A DNA stretch of 64,000 nucleotides from Gemmatimonas phototrophica (GTDB lineage Bacteria; Gemmatimonadota; Gemmatimonadetes; Gemmatimonadales; Gemmatimonadaceae), in the NCBI RefSeq assembly GCF_000695095.2, contig NZ_CP011454.1:3658001-3722000 (forward strand). Reading direction: 5' to 3'. This document shows positions 44,168-52,266 of the stretch, in pieces (position 1 is the stretch's first letter; each line of letters starts with the position of its first letter). The notes below the pieces were generated by a model. It made no database searches, had not been told where the DNA came from, and worked only from the letters and a program-made list of their open reading frames with translations. The position numbers were made by a program, and so were the translations under genes.

Positions 44168-45130
44168 TTACTGTTGCCGGAACAAGCTGGAGTCACGACG
44201 CAGTTGCGCCTTGCGCACCGAATCGCGACGAGCGCTGTCGCGAGCCTGTTCGAAGCGCAGCTGTTGCATATCCACGCCGCGATAGACGCGCACGACCACC
44301 GAGTCCGTCTTGTCCGGTACCGGCACGGTTACGGGTGCCGGTGCTGGCGCGACTGGCGCTGGCCGTGGTACCGAGGGACGGCGCACCACCGGGGCCGGAG
44401 CCGGCGCCGCCTGATAGGTCACGCCGTTGAGCAGATTCTCACGCTTGGCGCCACTGGTCTGCACGGAATCAGGATCGCCGTAGCCACGGAGCACCAACTG
44501 AATGCTGCCCTCACGCATGGCGAGAGCGAGCCGCTCCGCCTCTTCCGGAAAGACTTCAAGCGTAGCGGTGGGGGCATTGATGGGCCGGCCGTCTTCGCCA
44601 CGCGTAACCTGGGCACCAATGGAGAGCACCCGCATATTGCTCATGAAGAGCTTGGAGATCTGCCCGCCACCACCACGCGAATCGCCGGTGGTGAGCATGA
44701 CGTCCACGCGTGAATTGGGCTGCACCATGCCCGACAGTCCCGCAACGTCGTCAATGCGCAGCGACATGGCGCGCTTGCCGGGGGGAATCTTCACTTCGAT
44801 GCCGCCGGCGGTCCCTTCCGGCGCCAGCCGACCCGGCACGATCGCCTCACCCTTGAAAATCGGGATGCGCGACACCCGCCCAACGATAGAGTCGGGGACC
44901 GTGAAAGATCCGGCGGGGACTGCCGCAATGGGCAGTTCCACCACGGCCAGTGTAGCTGCGGTTAACGCCTCACCTTCGGCGATATCGGCCGACGCAATCA
45001 CCACACTTTGGGTAGCGATGCGGCTGCTGGCACGCATGCCATCAATCACGCGGTACACGCCAAACGTGGCGAGACCGGCAACCAATAAGGCAACGTACAG
45101 AACGAAACGATAGCGGCGATCACCGAACAT
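44168..45130 (-). CDS. cpaB: CpaB/RcpC pilus assembly protein
   Basis: A 320-residue protein with an N-terminal helix (FVLYVALLVAGLATFGVYRV), a SAF domain (IASADIAEGEALTAATLAVVELP) and the RcpC domain (GKRAMSLRIDDVAGLSGMVQPNSRVDVML). The C-terminal 80 residues are a Pro/Ala-rich linker (VAPAPAPVTVPVPD) and a charged helix rich in Arg and Asp. The SAF/RcpC part is thought to support the secretin and may bind peptidoglycan. Genes on both sides belong to the same operon. Confidence 0.92.
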   Translation of the reverse strand: MFGDRRYRFVLYVALLVAGLATFGVYRVIDGMRASSRIATQSVVIASADIAEGEALTAATLAVVELPIAAVPAGSFTVPDSIVGRVSRIPIFKGEAIVPGRLAPEGTAGGIEVKIPPGKRAMSLRIDDVAGLSGMVQPNSRVDVMLTTGDSRGGGGQISKLFMSNMRVLSIGAQVTRGEDGRPINAPTATLEVFPEEAERLALAMREGSIQLVLRGYGDPDSVQTSGAKRENLLNGVTYQAAPAPAPVVRRPSVPRPAPVAPAPAPVTVPVPDKTDSVVVRVYRGVDMQQLRFEQARDSARRDSVRKAQLRRDSSLFRQQ

Positions 45131-45181
45131 GAGTGTCTACGTTTGCAAGAGTGTGATTTTCAGCGAATGCTTTAGCAGTGC

Positions 45182-45625
45182 TCACGGCGCACGCTCCCAC
45201 CTGAATGTTGCCGACGCGTTCAGCGTAATGGCCCGCGTCAGGAATCTCGGAATGGAGACCCCTGAGCGGCTGACATAAGGCTGATTGACGATGCGGACGG
45301 TGATGTCCTGCCCACCCTGGAAGGCGCACGTGATACCTGCATCCGGCACAGAATCGACCCCGGCGGTGACGCGAGACTTAACCACCGCTTTGATAGCCGC
45401 GAGATATTCCGTACAGGGGTCGGCCGCTGCGGGTTGAACTGCGGCGAAACGTGCACCTTCCCGAACGGCGCCGACATAGCTGTTACGCGTATTGAAAGCC
45501 CAAGCGAGTTCGATGATCCCGATCAGAATGAGGACCAGCACGGGCACAATGATCGCAAACTCCACGATCGGACCGGCGTCGAGTTCCTGTACAAACCGGG
45601 ATGTCTTGAATCGTCGAAGCATCAT
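45182..45625 (-). CDS. tadE: TadE-like minor pseudopilin
   Basis: A 147-residue protein from ATG 45625, which overlaps the prepilin peptidase stop as ATGA. After a basic lead (MMLRRFKTSRF) it has the TadE motif GPIVEFAIIVPVLVLILIGIIEL, a pseudopilin-like helix with Glu at the fifth position after the cleavage-type Gly, then AFNTRNSYVGAVREGARFAA, diagnostic for TadE. Two cysteines later (DPCTEYL and ITCAFQGG) could form a disulfide. Probably processed by the adjacent peptidase. Confidence 0.88.
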   Translation of the reverse strand: MMLRRFKTSRFVQELDAGPIVEFAIIVPVLVLILIGIIELAWAFNTRNSYVGAVREGARFAAVQPAAADPCTEYLAAIKAVVKSRVTAGVDSVPDAGITCAFQGGQDITVRIVNQPYVSRSGVSIPRFLTRAITLNASATFRWERAP

Positions 45626-46161
45626 CGCCCCCCGAGCAGCTGCTGCCCATTCACGAACCACCATGCGGTGGCTACACCTGTTGCAATGGCCACCGCATAT
45701 GGAATACGCTCACGGGGCTCGAAAGGTCTCATCTTCATCAGCCATGGAGAGCGTAGCGCCGTACCCACGGTGTGCAGGGCACTGAGCGCGCCATCGGATC
45801 GTACCAGCCAGAGCGCACCGAGCACGCCGCCGGCCACACCCGTTGCCAACGTGGCAACGATCGCCCCCTGCCACCCCAGCCACGTCGAGGCAGCCGCAAT
45901 GAGTTTCACATCGCCGGCGCCCATGAGTCGCAGCGCAAACATGGGGAACCAGATCAGCAAAGCGACGCCAACCCCAGACAACGCGTGCCCCACGCCGGAC
46001 CAGAGGCCAACCTGGAGTGTCGATACCACAAACCCGATGAGGAGGATGATCAGATTGAGGCCGTTCGTGACGCGACGTTCACGAACATCACTGATGGCCG
46101 CAGCACAGAGCAACGCACCCAACACCATGCCTTCTGCGGCGACGCGAACATCAGAGATCAT
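45622..46161 (-). CDS. cpaA: CpaA/TadV prepilin peptidase
   Basis: A 179-residue type IV prepilin peptidase of the short Tad type, without the N-methyltransferase domain. The two catalytic aspartates are D25 in AISDVRERRVTNGLN and D84 in the LMGAGDVKLIAA (GxGD) motif. Five to six membrane helices. It would cleave the three Flp-like pilins and TadE, whose genes lie next to it. Overlaps the tadE start. Confidence 0.93.
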   Translation of the reverse strand: MISDVRVAAEGMVLGALLCAAAISDVRERRVTNGLNLIILLIGFVVSTLQVGLWSGVGHALSGVGVALLIWFPMFALRLMGAGDVKLIAAASTWLGWQGAIVATLATGVAGGVLGALWLVRSDGALSALHTVGTALRSPWLMKMRPFEPRERIPYAVAIATGVATAWWFVNGQQLLGGR

Positions 46162-46212
46162 CCGTACTTCCTGTGAGAAAGCCCGTACCGGTCACGCCCT
46201 GCGTCAGCGGCG

Positions 46213-46581
46213 TCAGTCCTTGCCCTTATCCTTGTCCTTATCCGGCTTCTTGTCGTTGCCGTTGTCCTTGCCGTCCTGATTGCCTTGCCCGTTCCCATTG
46301 CCTTGTCCACCACCATTGTTGCCGGTCGTGCTGCCTCCGGCGCCACCGCCGTCTGTTGGCGAATCGCCTTGGCCGCCCGCCGACGCATTAGCATTGGCCA
46401 ACGAGTCAGTCGATCGTCCAAAGGCATTGCCGATGGCCCCACGGAACTGCGTGATGACCAGAACCAACGCCAAGGCGAGTACGCCGAGCAGAACGGCGTA
46501 CTCAGACAACGACGCCCCTTCGTCGTGTGCGAAGCGGCGTCGAATGTCTGACCAGCGACGGAAACTTCCCGCGCGCGGCAT
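46213..46581 (-). CDS. Flp-type pilin with long disordered tail
   Basis: A 122-residue protein with a Flp prepilin start: basic leader, cleavage Gly22 in AHDEGASLSEYAVLLGVLALAL, Glu27-Tyr28 at positions 5 and 6 of the mature chain and one hydrophobic helix. After residue 62 it changes into a low-complexity tail rich in Gly, Asn and Gln and finally in Lys and Asp (GNGNGQGNQDGK, KPDKDKDKGKD). Ordinary Flp pilins end after about 60 residues. A minor or tip pilin, or a surface-displayed charged brush, are possible; both are inferences. It is the third pilin gene in the row, 21 bases after flp-2. Confidence 0.8.
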   Translation of the reverse strand: MPRAGSFRRWSDIRRRFAHDEGASLSEYAVLLGVLALALVLVITQFRGAIGNAFGRSTDSLANANASAGGQGDSPTDGGGAGGSTTGNNGGGQGNGNGQGNQDGKDNGNDKKPDKDKDKGKD

Positions 46582-46602
46582 TGGAACAACCAGGCCGACG
46601 CC

Positions 46603-46785
46603 TTAGCTCGCGGAGTTGAGCGTGTTGGTCGTGCGCTGGAAGATGTTCGAGATCGAATTGCGGAAGCCCTGAATGACGGCGATGAGCGCCACCGTGATCA
46701 CGCCAAGGAGCAGCGCGTATTCGGCGAGCGAGGCGCCTTCTTCTTCGGCAACAAAACGACGGAGGGTCTGATTGAATGCGGACAT
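46603..46785 (-). CDS. flp: Flp-family type IVb pilin (flp-2)
   Basis: A 60-residue prepilin. Leader of 17 residues ending EEEG, mature start ASLAEYALLLGVITVAL with the Glu-Tyr pair at mature positions 5-6, a single helix, then FRNSISNIFQRTTNTLNSAS. It is nearly identical to flp-1 over its whole mature part. A GGAG ribosome-binding site sits just upstream. Expected major pilus subunit, secreted and assembled by the Tad machine encoded downstream. Confidence 0.95.
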   Translation of the reverse strand: MSAFNQTLRRFVAEEEGASLAEYALLLGVITVALIAVIQGFRNSISNIFQRTTNTLNSAS

Positions 46786-46849
46786 GATGACTCCAGTGTG
46801 TGGTTAATGATGAGAGAGATAGCGCAGTGCTGCCGATTGCTGCGGGTGC

Positions 46850-47032
46850 TTACGACGCCGAGTTCAGCGTATTGGTGGTGCGCTCGAAAATATTCGAAAT
46901 GGAGTTGCGGAACCCCTGGATAACGGCGATCAGCGCCACCGTGATCACGCCAAGCAACAGGGCGTATTCGGCGAGCGACGCACCTTCTTCTTCACGGACA
47001 AACCGGCGAAGCGTGTTCTTGAGGCTGGACAT
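46850..47032 (-). CDS. flp: Flp-family type IVb pilin (flp-1)
   Basis: A 60-residue prepilin and the first gene of the Tad locus. It differs from flp-2 at a handful of positions, mostly in the leader (MSSLKNTLRRFVREEEG), while the mature chain is almost unchanged (Glu for Gln near the C-terminus). AGGAG precedes the ATG. The 64-base spacer to flp-2 resembles the spacer before flp-1 only weakly. As the promoter-proximal gene it is likely the most highly expressed pilin. Confidence 0.95.
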   Translation of the reverse strand: MSSLKNTLRRFVREEEGASLAEYALLLGVITVALIAVIQGFRNSISNIFERTTNTLNSAS

Positions 47033-47571
47033 TGGTCAGGCTCCTGGTAGGGACGATAAGACCATCGGCGATCTCATCTGTTGATAACACAGCATGCGCT
47101 GCACGGAACGAGGACAGAGCAATCGTCGCGCCACCGATGATGCGCTGATCACAAAACGTCAAATCCACACAAGACGCGTAAAAACCCGAGGCAAACTCAA
47201 CCGTAAAGGCGTTCTCCGCAGCACTAAGCTTATGAAAAACAGTGCTTTATGCGGTTAAGGCCGCTTCAGATATGAAGCATACTCCATATTCCACATTAGT
47301 TGAAGTCATGATGTACTTTTCATACTTTGCGTGCGATGCGAAGCGTTTGCGCAACAGTTCGGTGCAACCACGCAACGGTACAGTCTCACCACCGTCTCAC
47401 TGATGGGCCCATGCTGCACGGGTATTCTCCATGCAACAGTTTCGTGTCACACCACGTGAATTCGCTATCAGATTCTTCGTGCTGCAGGAAAGACCCGCTG
47501 CCTTGCACTTCGCAACATTAGGAAAGCTTTAGTATCCATTCCAGAAAACAAAAAGAATCGACCGGCCGCTG
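47033..47571. other. Gene-free stretch upstream of the Tad pilus locus
   Basis: About 540 bases without a credible gene, between flp-1 and the small membrane protein gene; both are read leftward. It is more AT-rich than average (for instance 47225-47340), as expected for a promoter region that drives the pilus operon on the minus strand. I looked for a cyclic-di-GMP riboswitch fold and for clear sigma-70 boxes and could not support either. Short repeats such as TGCAACCACGCAACGG are present but have no clear meaning. Confidence 0.4.
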
Positions 47572-47587
47572 TCAGCGACCGGTCGAT
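47557..47587 (-). terminator. Rho-independent terminator (minus strand)
   Basis: The hairpin pairs ATCGACCGG with CCGGTCGAT around a short GC-rich loop. On the minus strand it is followed by TTCTTTTTGTTTT. It overlaps the last codons and stop of the 57-residue membrane protein gene and would end the kinase/GroES/bacilliredoxin transcript before the pilus locus. Confidence 0.8.
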
Positions 47588-47745
47588 ACCTCTTCCATAT
47601 TCACGACTGCCGGCGCCGGCCCGGGATTCGTCAGGACCACCATGGTCGCCAGCGCCAGCAGCTCGATCACCAGCATAGTGACGAGAAACTCAATGCGCAG
47701 GGCCCGTGGGGCATCCCGCCACATCCACCGTAGATAGTGCAGCAT
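47572..47745 (-). CDS. Small single-helix membrane protein (57 residues)
   Basis: Reads MLHYLRWMWRDAPRALRIE, then one hydrophobic helix (FLVTMLVIELLALATMVVL) and a short Pro-rich tail ending EEVSTGR. It begins 38 bases after the bacilliredoxin stop on the same strand. GAGC precedes the ATG, which is a weak ribosome-binding site. The stop lies inside the terminator hairpin. I recognise no family. Its length, amphipathic leader and position at the operon end make it a plausible real gene, but only comparison with relatives would settle it. Confidence 0.5.
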   Translation of the reverse strand: MLHYLRWMWRDAPRALRIEFLVTMLVIELLALATMVVLTNPGPAPAVVNMEEVSTGR

Positions 47746-47783
47746 GAGCAGCTCCGGTCAAGCAGGACAACGCGGTGTGAAAA

Positions 47784-48218
47784 TCAGGCGGGCTGACCAG
47801 ACGTGCAGAACTGGTCGAACGCGCTGGTCAGGTCGGCCGCAATCTGCTGCGCGCTGCGCCCTTCGATCTGGTACCGCTCCAGCATGAACACCACATCCCC
47901 ATCCTTCATAAGCGCAATGCTCGGCGACGACGGCGCGTAGCCCACGAAATAACCACGGGCCCGGTCGGTGGCCTCACGATCCTGACCGGCAAAGACGGTC
48001 GTGGACACGTCAGGCTTGGTGGCATGCTGCAGCGCCATGGCAATGGCCGGCCGCGCGTTCCGCGCCGCACAGCCACAAACAGAGTTCACCACCACCAGCG
48101 CGGTCCCCTTCTGATCGGCCAGCTTGGCGTCCACATCGGCCACGGTACGCAGCTCTTCCACGCCGAGGCGCGTGAGCTCCTGACGCATGGGGATGAGCAA
48201 CTGTTCGGGATACATCAT
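47784..48218 (-). CDS. BrxA/BrxB-family bacilliredoxin
   Basis: A 144-residue thioredoxin-fold protein of the YphP/YqiW family, which removes bacillithiol from S-bacillithiolated proteins. The redox motif is C-G-C in VVNSVCGCAARNARP, as expected. The opening MYPEQLLIPMRQELTRLGV and ending RYQIEGRSAQQIAADL are family-typical, and the full length is present. It implies that the organism makes bacillithiol or a related thiol. It begins 14 bases after the GroES-like gene and is probably cotranscribed with it. Confidence 0.92.
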   Translation of the reverse strand: MMYPEQLLIPMRQELTRLGVEELRTVADVDAKLADQKGTALVVVNSVCGCAARNARPAIAMALQHATKPDVSTTVFAGQDREATDRARGYFVGYAPSSPSIALMKDGDVVFMLERYQIEGRSAQQIAADLTSAFDQFCTSGQPA

Positions 48219-48232
48219 ATGGAAGGCTCCGG

Positions 48233-48615
48233 TTAATAGTCGGGAATATCTTCGCGGGGCTCTCGCACCAGCGCCAGAATGGCGGCCTGCGGAACCACCA
48301 GGTACTGCTCGTTTTCGAACGTGATTTCCACGGCCGCCTTGCGGAAGAACAGCGCGTAGTCGCCCACCGAGGCCTGCATGGGCACGTACCGCGCCTCCCG
48401 CCCGGCCTGTCCGCCAATGCGCCAGGGCTCATCCCCCTGGTCGGCCAGATCCGGTAACGCCAGCCCGGGGCCGGTGGCGACAATCTCCCCCCCTGCACAG
48501 CCTGGTTGTCCACCGCGGTGGGCGGAAGATACAAGCCAACCTTGGACCGCTGCTCGCCATCCTCCAGTTTCACGAGCACCCGGTCACCGACAACAATGAG
48601 ACGCTTCTTGGTCAT
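48233..48615 (-). pseudogene. GroES-like co-chaperonin gene with a one-base frameshift
   Basis: The first 43 codons (MTKKRLIVVGDRVLVKLED, then KVGLYLPPTAVDNQAVQGG) and the later part in another frame (EIVATGPGLALPD, YVPMQASVGDYALFF, then ENEQYLVVPQAAILALV) together make one GroES-type beta-barrel protein of about 127 residues ending TAA at 48233. The frames meet at a run of seven C at 48487-48493 (G on the coding strand). One more base restores the reading frame exactly. It may be a sequencing or assembly error, a real disruption or a slippage site. No groEL is adjacent. The long single frame to 48010 is not the product. Confidence 0.8.
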
Positions 48616-48624
48616 GGTGGAAAG

Positions 48625-50400
48625 TTAGCGGCCGGCGGAAGGGCTACCAGTGGAGGTCACACGCCCGGGAGGACCTGCTGGCAGGACCCCCTGGGCACCA
48701 CGAGCCGACGTGACATTTGCCTGGGCAAATCGCGCGAGCTCCTCCACCAGCTCGCGCAATTCCTGCCGCTTGGTGCCCACGTGCCGCACAAAGCCCCAGC
48801 GAACCAGGGCATACAGGGAAGAAGCCATGGACGCCCAGACAAGTGCGCCCAGCGCCGGTGACCCGCTTTTGGCGATCAACCCCATGGCAATGCCTCCCAA
48901 GGCCATACCAACGCCGCCCACGAGCCCCCCGAACATCCCCCCGGCGACTCCCCCGAATTCCTCCAGCACCCGCACTGTGGTGCGTCCATTGCGCACCGAC
49001 ACCGTCAATTGCAGCTGCCGCCCCTGCCCGTTCTGCCCACCGCGCATGACGTTGGTATTCATGGTCAGCGTCCGTCCCACAGCACTCACACTCAGAATGT
49101 CGCCAAGCGACCGTCGGGCCATGTCGGCCAGATCCTCGAACGCGTCCAGGGTGAGCTCGCCTTCCACGACCCCTTCAAATTCCAGCTTGGTGGGCGCCCC
49201 CAAAAACGCGTTCACTTTCTTCCTGAGGAATGGCCCCTCCTCCACGCGCACGGTCGCCACGGGGGCGACCGCCGCATCGCGCTCGGCCAGCGCCCGCTCC
49301 ACATACTTGGAGCTAATGCCCGCTTCGGCGGCAGCATCTTTCACCAGCCCCACGTTGTAGCCGCGCGTGAGCGGCTCCCCCTCCACCGGCGCGGGAAAGC
49401 TGGCGGGCGGCACCATCATCCCCGTATTCGCCTGCAACTCGGCCGCCCGGGCCCACACCGCCTGCGCATCGGCCGACGACAACGACTGCGCCGACGGCGT
49501 GCGGGCGGGCGGCACGACCGCAGGAATCCCCTCCCGCGTGGTTGCTTCCTGGCCAAGCGCATCGAGTTGTCCCAACAGCGCCCGCGCCGACGCCACCCGT
49601 TGATCGGGACGCTTGGCCAGCAACTGCATGACCAGCGCGTCCACCGCCGGCGGAATGTCGGGGCGTAAGGTGGACATGGGGGTGGGCGCACTGTTCACAT
49701 GCGCCACCAGCACCGCCGACGGCATGGAACGTTCTAAAGGAAAGCGGTGCGTGAGCAGGTGATACAGCAGCACGCCCAGCGCGTACAGATCACTGCGCCC
49801 GTCGAGCGTATCGCCAGTGACCTGTTCGGGGCTCATGTACTGCACGGTACCCAGCACGGTGCCGGTGGCGGTGAGCGGTTGCGCCTCACTGAGCCGGGCA
49901 ATCCCGAAATCGGTCACCAACACGCGACCGGTTTCGTCGAGCAGCACGTTCTCCGCCTTGATGTCGCGGTGCACCACCCCTGCCGCATGCGCCGCCTCAA
50001 GCGCGAGGGCCAGCTGACGCGACACCGCCAGCGCAGTGTTCACCTCCATGGCTCCCTCACGCTGCAGCCGTTCGGCCAGTGATTCGCCATGCACATACCC
50101 CATCGTGAAATACACCACGCGCTCGCGCTCGGCCGCGGAATAGATGGGGACGATGTTGGGGTGTGACAGACCGGCGGCCGTACGCGCTTCACGCAGGAAG
50201 CGTTCACGCACCGCGGCATCGGCGGCGAGATGCGGCGGTAGTGTTTTGATGGCGACACGACGTTGCAACTGTGTGTCTTCGGCGAGAAACACGACACCCA
50301 TGCCGCCGCGGCCAATCTCGCGCAGCAGCCGGAACTCGCCGGCCACGGCACGGGCCAGCGAAGGGGCTGGTTCAGGCCAGGTGAGGGCGTCGGTGTTCAT
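48625..50400 (-). CDS. Ser/Thr protein kinase with membrane-associated C-terminus
   Basis: A 591-residue Hanks-type kinase. The N-terminal 280 residues show all motifs: Gly loop IGRGGMGVVFLA, Lys in VAIKTL, catalytic loop VVHRDIKAENVLL, DFG in VTDFGIARL, and APE-equivalent YMSPEQV. The C-terminal half has a soluble alpha/beta region (GPFLRKKVNAFLGAPTKLEFEG) and two hydrophobic helices (Gly-rich GGLVGGVGMALGGIAMGLI and GALVWASMASSLYALV) rather than PASTA or TPR repeats. Substrate unknown. It starts the transcript that continues through the GroES-like and bacilliredoxin genes; repeat R1 copy 3 is just upstream. Confidence 0.92.
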   Translation of the reverse strand: MNTDALTWPEPAPSLARAVAGEFRLLREIGRGGMGVVFLAEDTQLQRRVAIKTLPPHLAADAAVRERFLREARTAAGLSHPNIVPIYSAAERERVVYFTMGYVHGESLAERLQREGAMEVNTALAVSRQLALALEAAHAAGVVHRDIKAENVLLDETGRVLVTDFGIARLSEAQPLTATGTVLGTVQYMSPEQVTGDTLDGRSDLYALGVLLYHLLTHRFPLERSMPSAVLVAHVNSAPTPMSTLRPDIPPAVDALVMQLLAKRPDQRVASARALLGQLDALGQEATTREGIPAVVPPARTPSAQSLSSADAQAVWARAAELQANTGMMVPPASFPAPVEGEPLTRGYNVGLVKDAAAEAGISSKYVERALAERDAAVAPVATVRVEEGPFLRKKVNAFLGAPTKLEFEGVVEGELTLDAFEDLADMARRSLGDILSVSAVGRTLTMNTNVMRGGQNGQGRQLQLTVSVRNGRTTVRVLEEFGGVAGGMFGGLVGGVGMALGGIAMGLIAKSGSPALGALVWASMASSLYALVRWGFVRHVGTKRQELRELVEELARFAQANVTSARGAQGVLPAGPPGRVTSTGSPSAGR

Positions 50401-50436
50401 GGCGTAATGGGACTGTTGCGGTGTGGGCGACTTTTA

Positions 50437-50649
50437 AACTGCATTCCGAGGACTGCTCCAAACATACGGACAGGGCGTCTGAACGAGGACTGCGACGGTG
50501 TAGGCGAAACGCACTCTCCACCTCCTCAAGATCTCAAACAAATAAAAAAGAACTGCCCCGCCGTAGCAGTGCGCCGCCTGCCCATACCGGAGCCAGTCCT
50601 CGTTTGGACGCCCCGTCAGACTACACGGAGCAGTCCTCGTCATGCAGTT
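50437..50649. repeat. Palindromic intergenic repeat R1, copy 3 (complete)
   Basis: A 213-bp element. The left end AACTGCATTCCGAGGACTG pairs with the right end CAGTCCTCGTCATGCAGTT (50631-50649). Inner arms GGACAGGGCGTCTGAACGAG and CTCGTTTGGACGCCCCGTC also pair. The middle carries CTCCACCTCC, the inverse of the GGTGGAGAG block of copy 2, so it is inserted in the opposite orientation. The right end directly abuts the TAG stop (50650-50652) of the oxidoreductase gene. Confidence 0.87.
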
Positions 50650-52257
50650 CTACCCAACTATTTGTACCACCCGATCGGCCGCCTGCCCCCCGTGCCACTG
50701 CGCTTCCTCAAAAAGACTCAAGTTGCTGAGATCGGCGTGGGCGACGAACAGCCGCTCAGCTGGAGCCCACTGCTGGAGACGGGCCACACGATCCAGTGTG
50801 CCCGGGACGGGACGCGCCATGGCGTGCCCCCAGCGCATCACGTCGACGCGAAGCAGTCGTTGCGCGATGTCGGGGTGCGCGCGCTGCAGGTCGGCAACAA
50901 TGGTGTCGCGCCAATGGGTCCAAGGTTGCGCCTGCAGCCAGCGGCGTGCCTCCACCGCAGGTCGATCGACCACGGCATAATACCAGGTCCAAATGTGCTC
51001 GCGCGACGACGTGCCCAACTGCTGATGCTGGGCGTTCACATACCCCAGCGACGGGCTGCCATAAATGACATTGTCCCACGCGAGCGGTGCACCACGCTCC
51101 TGGGGTAACCCATCCAATACCAGATTGGCTACCACCCACGGGGCGTACTCGAGCGTGATCGGCAGCGTGACGCCGGGACAGACCCGCGGCAACAAAAACA
51201 GCGGCGCGCTCCAGATCACGGCGTCAGCAATCACCCGCTCGCGCGGTGTATCCACCACCCACTGTGTGCCGCGCCGCGCAATGTGCACGACCGGAGCATC
51301 AGTCCGCAGTCGTTCCTGTCCACGGGCATCACGAGTACGCGACAGCCGCCGCGTGAGCTCGCGGGCAATGAAGTCGTTCCCTTCGGGCCACGTGAGCGGC
51401 CCCTCGTCTTCACTTTCGCGACCGGCAAAATAGTGCACCGCCGCCCACGCGCTGGCTTGCGACAGTGAGGCGCCGTAGTCGTCGCGGGTGCCGTACTCCA
51501 CCCACCAGCGGAGCGCCGGTGCGGTAAACCGCTGCGAGATCATCCACTCGCGCGCGGTCATGGTATCAAGCGCCAACACGTCACGCGCCCGCGCAGCCGG
51601 CGACCCACCACCACGTAGCGCGCTACGTCGCGCGTCATGCCCCATGAACGACGGCACCTGGAACATGCCCGTCTCGCGCCACCCGCTTATGACATCATGA
51701 AAGCGGGCAAACTGCTCGCGCTCCTGCACTGTGGCGGCGTCAAGCGGATCGAGCCCCTCATGCCAACGCCCGTGCTGCCAAATGCGCTCCTGCGGCGAGT
51801 GACAGAGCACCCGCTCGTCCCACTCGCCATTGGCATGCAACACTCCCAACTCACGAAAGAGCTGCCGCACATGCACCGCGTTGTGCGACGGCACCGGTAC
51901 GTAGTGCGCACCCCACGGCGCCCGTTGCCCCTGCAACCCGGGATATGATGCTGAGCGGGCGTTGCCTCCGGTGCGCGACGACAGCTCGAGCAGTGTCCAG
52001 TCGGTATGTCCCAAGGCGTCGAGGCGCCAGCCTGCACTCAACCCGCCCATGCCGCCGCCGGCAATGACCACACTGACCCGACGCTCGGGACGATTGGATG
52101 CCAACGCCAATGCCCCGTCGCGCAACGCGTGCCCGGCGCGACTGTCGTCGTCGGCAAAGCCGCCGCCAATCACCCGCCCCTTCTGCGCCAATCCCAACAG
52201 CGCGGGCGCTGCAACAAGTCCGCTCAGGGTGCGCAGCGCCTCACGCCGACTCGTCAT
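50650..52257 (-). CDS. Tat-signal FAD-dependent oxidoreductase (amine-oxidase fold)
   Basis: A 535-residue flavoprotein. It starts with a twin-arginine-type signal (TSRREALRTLSGLVAAPALLGL), so it is probably exported folded with FAD. The dinucleotide motif VIAGGGMGGLSAGWRL near residue 65 is followed by ELSSRTGGNARS, as in the amine oxidase/phytoene desaturase superfamily. Later segments WPEGNDFIARELTRRL and VIWSAPLFLLPRV are also typical. It is the last gene of the eight-gene polyamine/SPFH operon, 9 bases after the aminopropyltransferase. An amine or polyamine substrate is inferred from context only. Repeat R1 copy 3 abuts its stop. Confidence 0.83.
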   Translation of the reverse strand: MTSRREALRTLSGLVAAPALLGLAQKGRVIGGGFADDDSRAGHALRDGALALASNRPERRVSVVIAGGGMGGLSAGWRLDALGHTDWTLLELSSRTGGNARSASYPGLQGQRAPWGAHYVPVPSHNAVHVRQLFRELGVLHANGEWDERVLCHSPQERIWQHGRWHEGLDPLDAATVQEREQFARFHDVISGWRETGMFQVPSFMGHDARRSALRGGGSPAARARDVLALDTMTAREWMISQRFTAPALRWWVEYGTRDDYGASLSQASAWAAVHYFAGRESEDEGPLTWPEGNDFIARELTRRLSRTRDARGQERLRTDAPVVHIARRGTQWVVDTPRERVIADAVIWSAPLFLLPRVCPGVTLPITLEYAPWVVANLVLDGLPQERGAPLAWDNVIYGSPSLGYVNAQHQQLGTSSREHIWTWYYAVVDRPAVEARRWLQAQPWTHWRDTIVADLQRAHPDIAQRLLRVDVMRWGHAMARPVPGTLDRVARLQQWAPAERLFVAHADLSNLSLFEEAQWHGGQAADRVVQIVG

Positions 52258-52266
52258 GACCTGGTG

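Noticed and set aside
47033-47571. Cyclic-di-GMP riboswitch upstream of the pilus genes
   Set aside because: Such a switch would make sense here, but I could not match the conserved core or pair its stems.
48010-48615. A 201-codon single-frame protein starting like GroES
   Set aside because: After codon 43 it reads out of frame through the GroES-like and bacilliredoxin genes; the other frame gives the real family sequence.
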